Positions 26,618 through 35,565 of a DNA stretch of 64,000 bases are shown here, one piece after another. The DNA lies in NCBI RefSeq assembly GCF_014207185.1, contig NZ_JACHCP010000006.1, forward strand, positions 124,001 to 188,000, written 5' to 3'. Position 1 is the first letter of the stretch, and every line of letters starts with the position of its first letter. Below the pieces are notes generated by a model. The model was not told the DNA's origin. It ran no database searches and was given only the letters and a program-made list of their open reading frames with translations. This DNA is from Rhodanobacter sp. A1T4. GTDB taxonomy: Bacteria > Pseudomonadota > Gammaproteobacteria > Xanthomonadales > Rhodanobacteraceae. The position numbers and the translations under genes were made by a program.

Positions 26618-27739
26618 TTACTGACCGCGCATGCGGCCCTGGAAGCGTGTGCTGCCGTTGCCCATGTGCGGCAGCTTGATCTTGCCGATCGCGTTGATGC
26701 GCTCTTCGGCCAGACGGTCCGCGGCCAGGTAGGTCGGCACGTTTTCGGTCTTGCTGATCTCGAAGATGCGTCCGAGGTTGTAGTAGATCGTGCGCATCAT
26801 GCGCATCGCACGCTCGCGGTTGTAGCCGTCGATTTCCAGCGAGATGTTCATCACGCCACCGGCGTTGACCGCATAATCGGGTGCGTAAACCACGCCGCGC
26901 CGGAACAGCTCGTCACCGATCGCATCGGTGGCCAGCTGGTTGTTGGCTGCACCACAGATCACTTTGGCCTTGATCCGATCGATCGTCTGCTCGTTGATCG
27001 TGCCGCCCAGTGCGCACGGCGAATACACGTCGGCGTCGACATCGTAGATTTCGTCCAGGCCAACGGCTTCGCAGCCCAGCTCGTCCACGCAGCGCTGCAC
27101 CAGCTCTTTGTTGATATCGGTGACGAACACCTTGGCGCCTTGCTCGCGCAACAGCTTGATGAACTCCATGCCGACATGGCCGCAGCCCTGCACGGCATAG
27201 CTGTGCTTGCCCACATCCTCGTTGCCGTACTTGAACTGCAGCGCGGCCATCAGGCCCTGCAGCGTGCCGAACGCGGTGAATGGCGACGGATCACCCGAAC
27301 CGCCGTGCACCTGATGCACGCCGGTCACGTATTCGGTTTCGCGAAAGACGTATTCCATGTCGTTGACGTCGATGCCGACGTCCTCGGCCGTGATATAGCG
27401 GCCGTTGAGCGAATTGACGAAGCGGCCGAACGCGCGGAACAGCGCCTCGGACTTGTCCTTGCTCGGGTCGCCGATGATCACCGCCTTGCCGCCGCCCAGA
27501 TTCAGGCCGGCCACCGCGTTCTTGAACGTCATGCCGCGCGACAGACGCAGCACATCGTTGATGGCCTCCTGCTCGGTCTTGTACGGCCACATGCGCAGGC
27601 CGCCGAGCGCAGGGCCCAGCACCGTGTTGTGAATCGCGATGATGGCCTTGAGGCCGGCGTCCTTGTTCTGGCAGAACACGACTTCTTCGTGACCGGTGTT
27701 GGCGATGGTTTCAAAGATCATTGGAACGGTTGACTCCAT
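26618..27739 (-). CDS. Leucine-dehydrogenase-type Glu/Leu/Phe/Val dehydrogenase
   Basis: 373-residue NAD-dependent amino acid dehydrogenase that would interconvert branched-chain amino acids and 2-oxoacids. The substrate domain shows GPALGGLRMWPY, RGMTFKNAVAGLNLGGGKAVI (catalytic Lys in GGGK) and RYITAEDVGIDVNDM. The cofactor domain shows YAVQGCGHVGMEFIKLL and VTDINKE, a GxGxxG with acidic end suited to NAD. CGAANNQLA and YAPDYAVNAGGVMN are family signatures. A start at 27721 (MIFETI) is also possible. In this lineage it would feed branched-chain acyl-CoA precursors; icmF at 30.6 kb and isovaleryl-CoA dehydrogenase at 8.6 kb act in the same area of metabolism. Confidence 0.92.
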   Translation of the reverse strand: MESTVPMIFETIANTGHEEVVFCQNKDAGLKAIIAIHNTVLGPALGGLRMWPYKTEQEAINDVLRLSRGMTFKNAVAGLNLGGGKAVIIGDPSKDKSEALFRAFGRFVNSLNGRYITAEDVGIDVNDMEYVFRETEYVTGVHQVHGGSGDPSPFTAFGTLQGLMAALQFKYGNEDVGKHSYAVQGCGHVGMEFIKLLREQGAKVFVTDINKELVQRCVDELGCEAVGLDEIYDVDADVYSPCALGGTINEQTIDRIKAKVICGAANNQLATDAIGDELFRRGVVYAPDYAVNAGGVMNISLEIDGYNRERAMRMMRTIYYNLGRIFEISKTENVPTYLAADRLAEERINAIGKIKLPHMGNGSTRFQGRMRGQ

Positions 27740-27966
27740 GAAGGACGGTGCCGGGTCGATGGTGTGAGCGGCACTGAAGAGGGCGGGAAGGCCCGTCGTG
27801 GGGATGATTACGCCGAAATTTATCGCCCCGATCGAAGCCGGGGCGATGATTCAAGGCGCGCAGTTTAGTACGTCACTGGATCGAGTGGTGCGGCGCTGCA
27901 TCACGCCGTCCTTGCAGGGGCGCAGGCTTTCAGCCCAGTCATCACGCAGCTCTGGCCTTGCATGGT

Positions 27967-28323
27967 TCAGAGCGAATACCACACGGCCGGGCGAAAGTGC
28001 CAGCCATCGCCATGCTGTTCCCAGTGCGCGTCCGAGTAGCGAAAGTCGGCCCGTTCCTTGATCCATTCCCCGGGCACCGCCACAAAATCGTGACCATCCC
28101 ATTTCCAGTAAGGCCGCACGCGTATGTAGCCCTGGCGAAACTGTGCCGGTTCGGAAATCGACGGTGGCGGTGCCCGCGGCGCCACTACGTCGTTGTCCAG
28201 GAGATGCGCAAGCAGCGGACGATGTACAACCGGCGGGTGGTCGGTGGTCGACTGCCCGGCGCAGCCGGTGACGAGCACGGTGGCGAGGGCGAGCAGGACA
28301 GAAGCGAGTACGCGGGTGGACAT
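27967..28323 (-). CDS. YXWGXW-repeat lipoprotein
   Basis: 118 residues from the ATG at 28323. A lipoprotein signal (ASVLLALATVLVTGC) is followed by a low-complexity stretch and two aromatic repeats, GYIRVRPYWKWDGHDFVAV and HWEQHGDGWHFRPAVW, matching the YXWGXW/WxxGxW repeat family. Likely anchored in the outer membrane or periplasm. Function unknown. It is the most divergent of three such genes in a row (27.97, 28.43 and 28.89 kb). The longer frame to 28407 would include the terminator of its neighbour and is rejected. Confidence 0.8.
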   Translation of the reverse strand: MSTRVLASVLLALATVLVTGCAGQSTTDHPPVVHRPLLAHLLDNDVVAPRAPPPSISEPAQFRQGYIRVRPYWKWDGHDFVAVPGEWIKERADFRYSDAHWEQHGDGWHFRPAVWYSL

Positions 28324-28377
28324 GAAGTGCGTTTCCAAAGGGAATTCAGTCAAAGCATACCCTGCGTTAGCCACAAG

Positions 28378-28404
28378 AAAACGCCCCGACAGGCGGGGCG
28401 TTTT
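28378..28404 (-). terminator. Intrinsic terminator after the second YXWGXW gene
   Basis: Ten-base stem AAAACGCCCC / GGGGCGTTTT with a 7-base loop, 22 bp after the stop of the minus-strand lipoprotein gene. GC-rich stem with a T run on both strands. Confidence 0.85.
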
Positions 28405-28426
28405 CATCCATCAGCTGCGGCCGATC

Positions 28427-28777
28427 TCAGCCGACAATCCACACACCGGCGCGCCAGTGCCAGCCATCACCGTGCTGTTCCCAGTGCGGGTGCACATAGT
28501 GGTAACCCGGGCGTACAGCTTCCCAGTGACCGCGCACGGTCACGTACTGACGGCCATCCCAGCGGTAGTAACTATGTGACCAGATGTAGCCCGGGCGCGG
28601 GCCAACCTGCTCGACGATAACCGGCGGCGGTGGGCGCGGCGCGACCACTTCCACGTACGCCGGCTGTTGCTGCTGCACGTACACCGGGCGGTCATGCACC
28701 ACCCGCTCCTCCACGCAACCGCTGGCTAACGCAGCTGCGACGATTAACGACGTAACTGCAAGAAGACGAATGGACAT
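28427..28777 (-). CDS. YXWGXW-repeat lipoprotein
   Basis: 116 residues. Lipobox ALASGC at residues 16-21, a Pro/Gln-rich linker (VYVQQQQPAYVEVVAPRPPPP), then aromatic repeats GYIWSHSYYRWDGRQYVTV, GHWEAVRPGYHYVHPHWEQ and HGDGWHWRAGVW. Same family as the flanking genes. Own terminator downstream and a TGTAAAGTT-containing leader upstream suggest separate transcription. Function unknown; probably an envelope surface protein. Confidence 0.85.
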   Translation of the reverse strand: MSIRLLAVTSLIVAAALASGCVEERVVHDRPVYVQQQQPAYVEVVAPRPPPPVIVEQVGPRPGYIWSHSYYRWDGRQYVTVRGHWEAVRPGYHYVHPHWEQHGDGWHWRAGVWIVG

Positions 28778-28891
28778 GGTCGAATGTTTTCCTTGGGTTG
28801 GGTTGAGAAATGTAAAGTTGCGTGGTGCGCCTAGTGTCAGCGGACGGAGGCTTTCTCGACACCCGTCCGCTGATCGCAGGTTGTTGCGCGT

Positions 28892-29221
28892 TCAGCGCGC
28901 CCAATAGCCGTTGCGGAAGCGCCAGCCGTCAGGGCCGTGGTCCCAATACGCCGGACGCCAGTTGTAACCCGGGCGACCACGCACCCAGTAACCGCCGACC
29001 CAGACATGGCTGTGACGATAGCCATCCCAACGCCAGTAACCAGGCGCCCAGACATAGCCATAACGCGGCGGCGGCACGCGCTCGAAACGCGGCGGCGGCG
29101 GCGCAATGCCAACCCGGGTGGTGACATAAACCTGTGCCGCGGCCGGCGGCGCGTACGTTGCACCAGCGAAGGCCAAGCCGAGTCCGGCGAGCAGGGCCAG
29201 CTTGAGAGGCATGCTTTTCAT
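28892..29221 (-). CDS. YXWGXW-repeat secreted protein
   Basis: 109 residues from the ATG at 29221, preceded by GGGAG. Unlike its two neighbours it has a normal signal peptide (KLALLAGLGLAFAGATYA, cleavage after AAA) and no lipobox Cys. Repeats: YGYVWAPGYWRWDGYRHSH, VWVGGYWVRGRPGYNWRPA and DHGPDGWRFRNGYW. Likely periplasmic. Function unknown. Confidence 0.85.
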   Translation of the reverse strand: MKSMPLKLALLAGLGLAFAGATYAPPAAAQVYVTTRVGIAPPPPRFERVPPPRYGYVWAPGYWRWDGYRHSHVWVGGYWVRGRPGYNWRPAYWDHGPDGWRFRNGYWAR

Positions 29222-29506
29222 CGTTTCATCTCCCGGCCGCACCATGCGGCTTGCACTGTCAGTAACGCCGCGTCACCGCCTCTGTTGACTTCTTGCGATC
29301 CGCTCGTTCAGGTTCGAGCCGGGGGAGCAGCAGACCTGCCCGTGCGATGCAAATTTTCCCGGCGTCGATACCCGATTGGCGTTCCCCAAGCCGTGTCGGA
29401 TGCGTTATGGTTATGCTGCAACGCAACAAGCAACGTCATACGCCAGCACGCGTACGTTGATTCTAGTGTCTGGCCCGGCCTCTTTCCAATCCAACGGAGC
29501 AACGCC

Positions 29507-30445
29507 ATGCCTTATCCATCTGCTGTCACCCCCGCTTCCTCCTCACGCATCGCCAGCCACAGTTTCAAGATGCGTTCGGTACGCGCCGGCTTTGCGCTCG
29601 GTAGTCGGCTCATGCCGCATCGAACGCTCGATCGCGCCGCCAAACTTTTCTCCACGCCGTATGCCAGCAGCCATCGCCGCGCGCTCGCGGCCAAGCCCGA
29701 TCCGGACATGCGCCGCGGCGAAATCTTTCTGCATGGCCAGCGCGTCGTGACCTACATCTGGGGCGACCCCAGTACCCAGCCTTACGCGCTGCTGGTGCAC
29801 GGCTGGTCCAGCTTCGGCTTGCGCTACCTGTCATGGATACCGCATCTGCGCGCCCTGGGTTATGCAGTCATCGCCTTCGATCAGCCTGGTCACGGACTCA
29901 GCGATGGGCAGTACTGCACGTTGCCCAATTTCGTTGAAACCACCAACGAGATAGGCCGCTGCTTCGGTCCGGCCGCGCTGGCTGTGGGTCATTCACTGGG
30001 TGCCGCCGCGCTGGTGATGGCGCAGGATCACCAATGGCGCGCGCACCGGATGATTCTGCTGGCGCCCGTCGCCGACATGGTTGCCGCTACCGATCGCTTT
30101 ATGGAGATGGTGCATCTGGGCCCACACCTGCGCGAGCCATTTTTTGCCTGGCATCAGCAGAAAACCGGTGTGCATCCGCAGGATCTGCAAACCCATCGGC
30201 ATCTGGCCGCCTTGGGCCAGCCCGGACTGATCGTGCACGACCTCGGCGACGAAGACGTGCCGTGGGAGGAGGGCGAACGCTGCGCCAGCCACTGGTCCAG
30301 TGCCCGCCTGCTCAGCACGCAGGGCCTGGGCCACCATCGCGTGGTGGATGCGCCGGAAGTGATCGATGCGTCACTGGCTTTCGTGCGTGGCGAAAACGTC
30401 GGCGATCGCGTCGTCGGCAGCCGCAATCTCGCTTACGGCATCTAG
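29507..30445 (+). CDS. Alpha/beta hydrolase
   Basis: 312 residues from the ATG at 29507, which follows ACGGAG; the open frame continues upstream to 28937 but overlaps the lipoprotein gene on the other strand and has no start signal. Hydrolase features: oxyanion loop LLVHGWSSFGLRY, strand IAFDQPGHGLSDG, nucleophile elbow VGHSLGAAALV, acid in VHDLGDEDVPW and histidine in GLGHHRVVD. Residues 1-60 are a basic, non-conserved lead. Substrate unknown; most like small carboxylesterases or lysophospholipase-like enzymes. Monocistronic, 111 bp ahead of icmF. Confidence 0.85.
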   Translation: MPYPSAVTPASSSRIASHSFKMRSVRAGFALGSRLMPHRTLDRAAKLFSTPYASSHRRALAAKPDPDMRRGEIFLHGQRVVTYIWGDPSTQPYALLVHGWSSFGLRYLSWIPHLRALGYAVIAFDQPGHGLSDGQYCTLPNFVETTNEIGRCFGPAALAVGHSLGAAALVMAQDHQWRAHRMILLAPVADMVAATDRFMEMVHLGPHLREPFFAWHQQKTGVHPQDLQTHRHLAALGQPGLIVHDLGDEDVPWEEGERCASHWSSARLLSTQGLGHHRVVDAPEVIDASLAFVRGENVGDRVVGSRNLAYGI

Positions 30446-30556
30446 ACGACCGGTATCCAGACAACGCGGTCGTACCCGTCCGCTGCAGTGCACCAGAGTG
30501 GGCGCACGAACCCCACTAGAATGGCCGGTCTAGTCGTTTGATGTCGGAGTTGCGCC

Positions 30557-33500
30557 ATGAGTACGCCTGCCAAGCACGTTCCCGCCAGCGACACGCAGGC
30601 CGAGTCCACGCCGCTGCGCTTTGTCACCGCCGCCAGCCTGTTCGACGGCCACGACGCGGCCATCAACATCATGCGGCGCATCATCCAGGCGCAGGGCGCC
30701 GAAGTGATCCACCTCGGCCACAACCGCTCGGTGGAAGACGTGGTGCGTGCGGCGCTGCAGGAGGACGCCGACGCCATCGCGCTGTCGTCCTACCAGGGCG
30801 GCCACGTCGAGTACTTCAAGTACATGGTCGACATGCTGCGCGAGCGCGGCGCCGGTCATGTGCGCGTGTTCGGCGGTGGCGGCGGCACCATCACGCCGGA
30901 AGAAATCAAGGAGCTGCAGGCCTACGGCGTCGAGCGCATCTATCACCCCAACGACGGCATGAAGCTCGGCCTCACCGAGATGATCGAAGACGTCATGGCG
31001 CGCGCCGGCACCGGTGCCGCCGAGCGCGCGCAGAGTGAAGTGACTGCCGTACCCAAGGTCGATATCGACGACGAAATTTCCATCGGCCACATGCTCTCCG
31101 CCATCGAGGAGGGCAAGCTGGCCGACACCGACCTCGCGCTGTTGCGCAAGCAGTGGGCGCTGGCCGGCAAGCAGACGCCCGTGCTCGGCCTCACCGGCAC
31201 CGGCGGTGCCGGCAAGTCGAGCGTGGTGGACGAACTGCTGCTGCGCTTTCTGCACGCGTTTCCGCAGATGCGCATCGCGGTGCTGGCGGTCGATCCCACC
31301 CGTCGTCGCTCGGGTGGCGCGCTGCTGGGCGACCGCATCCGCATGAACTCGCTGCGCAGCCCGCGCGTGTATATGCGCTCCATGGCCACGCGTCGTCAGC
31401 ACGCGGCCACCAGCATCGTGCTGCACGACTGCATCGATTTCCTGAAGAGCCAGCCCTACGACCTCGTCATCGTCGAGACCGCCGGCATCGGCCAGAGCGA
31501 TTCGGAAATCGTCGACCTGGTCGACTTTCCCGTCTACGTGATGACCAGCGAATACGGCGCTGCCAGCCAGCTCGAAAAAATCGACATGATCGATTACGCC
31601 GAGCTCATCGTGCTCAACAAGTTCGACAAGCGCGGTGCGGAAGATGCGCTGCGCGACGTGCGCAAGCAGTGGAAGCGCAACCGCACCGCCTTCGCCCTGA
31701 AGGACGACGAGGTGCCGGTGTATCCCACCATCGCCAGCCAGTTCAACGATCCCGGCGTCACCTGGATGTTCGTCAACCTGTGCCGGCTGATGCGCGACAA
31801 GCTCAAGCTGCCGGCCGACAAGTGGTCGCCGCAGCTCGACACCACGCTGAAAGAGCCGCGCGCCACCGTGCTGATTCCCGGCCAGCGCGTGCGTTATCTC
31901 GCCGAGATCGCCGAGCAGGGCCGCAGCATCAATGCCGGCATCCAGAAGCAGGCCGAGTTCGCCAGCAAGGCGCAGCACTACTACGAGTCACTGAAAGAAC
32001 TCGGCGACAGCAAGCTGCCGCACGCGCTCGACCTCTACCACTCCACGGATTTGTTGTCGCATATCGGCAACGACGGCCAAGCGGTCGACCGCAGCTTGCT
32101 CACCTTGCGTCAGCGCTACAACGCCGCGCTCGGCGAACTCAGCAAGGAGGCGATCGAACAACTGCGCGCATGGCCGGCGCTGTTCGAATCCGTGACCGTC
32201 GAGTTCAACGAGTACACCGTGCGCGACAAGGTGATCCGCGTCGACAACTATCGCGAGTCGCTCAGCCACCAGAAAATTCCAAAAGTCTCGCCGCCCAAAT
32301 CGAAAGACTGGGGCGAACTCGTGAGCTTTCTCGGCCGCGAAAATCTGCCCGGCCATTACCCGTACACCGGTGGCGTGTATCCATACCGCCGCAGCGGCGA
32401 AGACCCGACGCGCATGTTCGCCGGCGAAGGCACGCCCGAGCGCACCAACCGCCGCTTTCATTACTTGAGCCAGGGCGGCGCGGCCACGCGCCTGTCCACC
32501 GCGTTCGACTCGGTCACCCTCTACGGCGAAGACTCGGCGCCGCGCCCGGACATCTACGGCAAGATCGGCAACTCCGGCGTCAACATCGCCACGCTCGACG
32601 ACATGAAGAAGCTCTACTCCGGCTTCGACCTCAGCGCGCCCAGCACCTCCGTCTCCATGACCATCAACGGCCCCGCGCCGATGATCCTGGCGATGTTCAT
32701 GAACACCGCCATCGACCAGAACGTCGAAAAATACCTGCGCGAAGATCCCGCCCGCTGGGCCGATGCCGAAAAGAAAATCGCCGCCATCTACCAGCACGTG
32801 CAGCGCCCGCAGTACCTCGGCGAACTGCCCAAAGGTAACGATGGATTGGGGTTGGGCCTGCTCGGCGTCTCCGGCGACGAGCTGGTGGACGCGGAGACCT
32901 ACGCGCGCATCAAGCAGCACACGCTGCAGAACGTGCGTGGCACCGTGCAGGCGGACATTCTGAAAGAGGATCAGGCGCAGAACACCTGCATCTTCTCCAC
33001 CGAATTCGCGCTGCGCATGATGGGCGACATCCAGCAGTATTTCGTCGATCACAAGGTGCGCAACTTCTACTCGGTGTCCATCAGCGGTTATCACATCGCC
33101 GAAGCCGGGGCCAACCCGATCAGCCAGCTGGCCTTTACCCTGAGCAACGGCTTCACCATCGTCGAGTACTACCTCGCGCGCGGCATGAAAGTGGACGACT
33201 TCGCGCCCAACCTCAGCTTCTTCTTCTCCAATGGCATGGACCCGGAGTACACCGTCATCGGCCGCGTGGCCCGGCGCATCTGGGCGCGCGCCATGCGCGA
33301 GCGCTATGGCGCAAGCAGCCGCAGCCAGATGATGAAGTACCACATCCAGACCAGCGGCCGCTCGCTGCACGCGCAGGAGATCCAGTTCAACGACATCCGC
33401 ACCACGCTACAGGCGATGTACGCGCTGTTCGACAACTGCAACAGCCTGCACACCAACGCCTACGACGAAGCCATCACCACGCCCACCGAAGAAAGCGTGC

Positions 33501-34039
33501 GCCGCGCCGTGGCCATCCAGATGATCATTAACAAGGAGCTCGGCCTCAACTTCAACGAGAACCCGTGGCAGGGCAGCTACGTGGTCGACGCACTCACCGA
33601 CCTGGTCGAAGAGGCGGTCTACAAGGAGTTCGAAGCGATCAGCGAACGCGGCGGCGTGCTCGGCGCCATGGATACCATGTATCAGCGCGGCAAGATCCAG
33701 GAAGAGTCGATGTATTACGAGCACAAAAAGCACGACGGCTCGCTGCCGCTGATCGGCGTTAACACCTTCCTGCCGAAAGATCATGGGGGCGAGATCGCCA
33801 CCGAGATCGAGTTGATTCGTTCGACCGAAGAAGAGAAGGGCGCGCAGATCGCCAACGTCAAACGCTACGGCGAGGCGCGCAATGCGCTCGCTTCAGATAG
33901 TCTCAAGGTGCTGCAGGGTACGGCGCGCGATCGGCGCAATGTGTTCGAGCAGCTGATTGAGGCGGTGAAGTACAACTCGCTCGGGCAGATCAGTCATGCG
34001 CTGTATGACGTGGGTGGGGAGTATCGGCGGAATATGTAG
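30557..34039 (+). CDS. icmF: Fused isobutyryl-CoA mutase with built-in GTPase chaperone (IcmF)
   Basis: 1160 residues. Order of domains: B12-binding (about 20-150; FDGHDAAIN with the cobalt-ligating His32 and [10 protein letters not shown]), MeaB-like G domain (about 205-500; Walker [10 protein letters not shown] with Lys220), then the mutase barrel (about 560-1150; [34 protein letters not shown]). This is the IcmF arrangement: B12 site first, chaperone in the middle. It interconverts isobutyryl-CoA and n-butyryl-CoA. At the position where methylmalonyl-CoA mutases have Arg (VRNTY) this protein has Gln808 (AQNTC), which fits a substrate without a second carboxylate. High-GC host-like codon use. 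The start at 30557 lies 12 bp after GGAG. Confidence 0.95.
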   Translation: MSTPAKHVPASDTQAESTPLRFVTAASLFDGHDAAINIMRRIIQAQGAEVIHLGHNRSVEDVVRAALQEDADAIALSSYQGGHVEYFKYMVDMLRERGAGHVRVFGGGGGTITPEEIKELQAYGVERIYHPNDGMKLGLTEMIEDVMARAGTGAAERAQSEVTAVPKVDIDDEISIGHMLSAIEEGKLADTDLALLRKQWALAGKQTPVLGLTGTGGAGKSSVVDELLLRFLHAFPQMRIAVLAVDPTRRRSGGALLGDRIRMNSLRSPRVYMRSMATRRQHAATSIVLHDCIDFLKSQPYDLVIVETAGIGQSDSEIVDLVDFPVYVMTSEYGAASQLEKIDMIDYAELIVLNKFDKRGAEDALRDVRKQWKRNRTAFALKDDEVPVYPTIASQFNDPGVTWMFVNLCRLMRDKLKLPADKWSPQLDTTLKEPRATVLIPGQRVRYLAEIAEQGRSINAGIQKQAEFASKAQHYYESLKELGDSKLPHALDLYHSTDLLSHIGNDGQAVDRSLLTLRQRYNAALGELSKEAIEQLRAWPALFESVTVEFNEYTVRDKVIRVDNYRESLSHQKIPKVSPPKSKDWGELVSFLGRENLPGHYPYTGGVYPYRRSGEDPTRMFAGEGTPERTNRRFHYLSQGGAATRLSTAFDSVTLYGEDSAPRPDIYGKIGNSGVNIATLDDMKKLYSGFDLSAPSTSVSMTINGPAPMILAMFMNTAIDQNVEKYLREDPARWADAEKKIAAIYQHVQRPQYLGELPKGNDGLGLGLLGVSGDELVDAETYARIKQHTLQNVRGTVQADILKEDQAQNTCIFSTEFALRMMGDIQQYFVDHKVRNFYSVSISGYHIAEAGANPISQLAFTLSNGFTIVEYYLARGMKVDDFAPNLSFFFSNGMDPEYTVIGRVARRIWARAMRERYGASSRSQMMKYHIQTSGRSLHAQEIQFNDIRTTLQAMYALFDNCNSLHTNAYDEAITTPTEESVRRAVAIQMIINKELGLNFNENPWQGSYVVDALTDLVEEAVYKEFEAISERGGVLGAMDTMYQRGKIQEESMYYEHKKHDGSLPLIGVNTFLPKDHGGEIATEIELIRSTEEEKGAQIANVKRYGEARNALASDSLKVLQGTARDRRNVFEQLIEAVKYNSLGQISHALYDVGGEYRRNM

Positions 34040-34047
34040 ATCATCTC

Positions 34048-34082
34048 GAGTGCGAGTGCGAGTGCGAGTGCGAGTGCGAGTG
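34048..34082. repeat. GAGTGC hexanucleotide microsatellite
   Basis: Almost six perfect head-to-tail copies of GAGTGC (35 bp) begin 8 bp after the icmF stop and end 43 bp before the retron effector start. It lies where host-like sequence gives way to lower-GC island sequence. No effect on any reading frame is evident. Confidence 0.95.
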
Positions 34083-34125
34083 TAGGTGGTAGTGGAAGAG
34101 TCGAAGCGCATCGGAGGCATTTAGC

Positions 34126-35361
34126 ATGAGTGATTGGAGGAGCCTGCCTGCAGTAGAGGCATGGATTTCCGACTTTCCTGTGCCTGAACAACCAGTGGCT
34201 CGGCGTCTATTGTCGGGCATGCTGATAGTAAGTTCAGACGAGCTCAAGAAAGGATTGAGCAGCCATGCGCGCACGTTAATCGGTGAGCACGGCGCGAGAG
34301 TCGGATTTTACGTCGAGCGTGAAATTCGAAAACGATTAGGAGTACCCAACAGACTATTTAGCGAACCAAGATGGGGGGTTCGCCGCGCGACGGGATCAAA
34401 TCCTCTCGTGATCAGCCCGCTTCGAAGGTACAAACAGGAAATTGGAAGCGAAGGAATAGTTGCGCAGCTTGTAACTGAATGGCACCGACGTTTTCGAAAT
34501 AAGGCACTTGTTCAGCCGTCGCCAGACCAGATTCGAAAGAACAAAGTACGCGACCTAGTAATTGTCACTGATTTCATTGGGAGCGGCGATCGCATACTTT
34601 CGTACCTGGAATCTATGTGGCGAGTCAGGTCAATTAGAAGTTGGCATTCCTTGGGGCTCGTACGTATGCATGTGTTTGCCTATGCCGCGACACCGATGGG
34701 TCTAACGCGTGTAGAGGCGCATCCATGCGGCCCGATGGTTCATTTGGTTTCAGGCTGTCCTACCGTTGCGACCTGTTTCAATGGTAGATCTTTTCGAGAG
34801 CTTGTGAAGTTTTGTTGGAAGCGAGGTCAACCCAGAAATTCAGTCGAAGACGCGATGGGTTACGGTGGTGTCGGGAGTCTCATTGCGTTTGCACATGGTT
34901 GTCCCAACACCTCACCGCTTGTGCTGTATAGAGCAGGATCGAGCCCTCTCTTTCCCGCTCGGGTCAATTCGATCGCAGGATTTGGCGATGAGGCTGTCTT
35001 GAGACTGTCTAGTGCAAGACAGAAGTTCACGTCAATCGAGCGAGTACAAATTGCCCGCGGAGAATGGATCGATCGTGCTGACGAGCAGGCATTAAAGCGG
35101 ATGTTGGTGTTGTCCGCGGTCCGAGTGAGCGCGAGGACAGCGGATTCCCTTTCGGCGCGAACGGGACTCCCGACTCAGGAGGTCGCCGGCATACTTTCAC
35201 AATTGAGGGAGAACAGTTGGGTCAGCGTCACGGGTAAGATCACGCCTGAGGGTATTCGAGAAATGAAGCGAGCAAGCAGGCGGGTCAAGCTACCCTATGC
35301 TATTCCACAAGATCGGGATGTCTTTTACTATCCGCAAGGTCTGAGGGCGCCACGTGTCTGA
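34126..35361 (+). CDS. Retron effector: phosphoribosyltransferase-like with winged helix
   Basis: 411 residues; the start follows GGAGG. Residues 143-158 (RDLVIVTDFIGSGDRI) form the phosphate-binding loop typical of phosphoribosyltransferase-like proteins, with Asp149 at the pyrophosphate site. Residues about 312-385 look like a winged helix (VSARTADSLSARTGLP, then WVSVTGKITPEGIREM). PRTase-like proteins joined to DNA-binding domains are known accessory effectors of one retron class (type III in the Mestre scheme, from memory). A structured ncRNA and a reverse transcriptase follow at once, and the ncRNA 5' arm is encoded inside the last codons. Presumably held inactive by the RT-msDNA complex and released on phage attack to harm the cell. 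GC content is much lower than in icmF. Confidence 0.75.
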   Translation: MSDWRSLPAVEAWISDFPVPEQPVARRLLSGMLIVSSDELKKGLSSHARTLIGEHGARVGFYVEREIRKRLGVPNRLFSEPRWGVRRATGSNPLVISPLRRYKQEIGSEGIVAQLVTEWHRRFRNKALVQPSPDQIRKNKVRDLVIVTDFIGSGDRILSYLESMWRVRSIRSWHSLGLVRMHVFAYAATPMGLTRVEAHPCGPMVHLVSGCPTVATCFNGRSFRELVKFCWKRGQPRNSVEDAMGYGGVGSLIAFAHGCPNTSPLVLYRAGSSPLFPARVNSIAGFGDEAVLRLSSARQKFTSIERVQIARGEWIDRADEQALKRMLVLSAVRVSARTADSLSARTGLPTQEVAGILSQLRENSWVSVTGKITPEGIREMKRASRRVKLPYAIPQDRDVFYYPQGLRAPRV

Positions 35362-35565
35362 GTTTAGGTATGCCCCATGGAATACTTAGGTATTCTTAGA
35401 CGAAGCGATTTTTCGTCAGGATCTGGCTACTTGCCGGGTCTTTGGAAAAGCAGGTGCTTGCGTGCAAGACACCTAGCGACGGGACGGCTGGCGGAGTCTT
35501 GCCTAGCGTCGCTAGGCGGCTCGCCCGTTGGGCGTCAAAGTAGATGAGGTCGTGGCGTCCTCAGA
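35340..35565 (+). ncRNA. Retron msr-msd non-coding RNA (predicted)
   Basis: The region between effector and reverse transcriptase is closed by a 15-bp stem: 35340-35354 (a1) pairs with 35551-35565 (a2), with one G-U wobble and no mismatch. After a1, TTTAGG offers a branching G near 35367 as in known msr starts. Then come hairpins at 35380-35395 (GAATAC/GTATTC), 35399-35417 (GACGAA/TTCGTC, T-rich loop), 35453-35473, a 10-bp stem CCTAGCGACG (35472-35481) with CGTCGCTAGG (35507-35516), an alternative palindrome at 35501-35517 and a hairpin at 35523-35535. Two small hairpins followed by larger stems fit msr then msd. Ends and branch point are inferred; the pairing is seen directly. Confidence 0.8.

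Noticed and set aside
30530..33370. Two long minus-strand frames (482 and 460 codons) opposite icmF
   Set aside because: His/Val/Ala-rich antisense frames of a high-GC gene; icmF motifs on the plus strand are unambiguous.
34048..34082. Possible CRISPR or regulatory array
   Set aside because: Units are six bases without spacers; it is a simple microsatellite.
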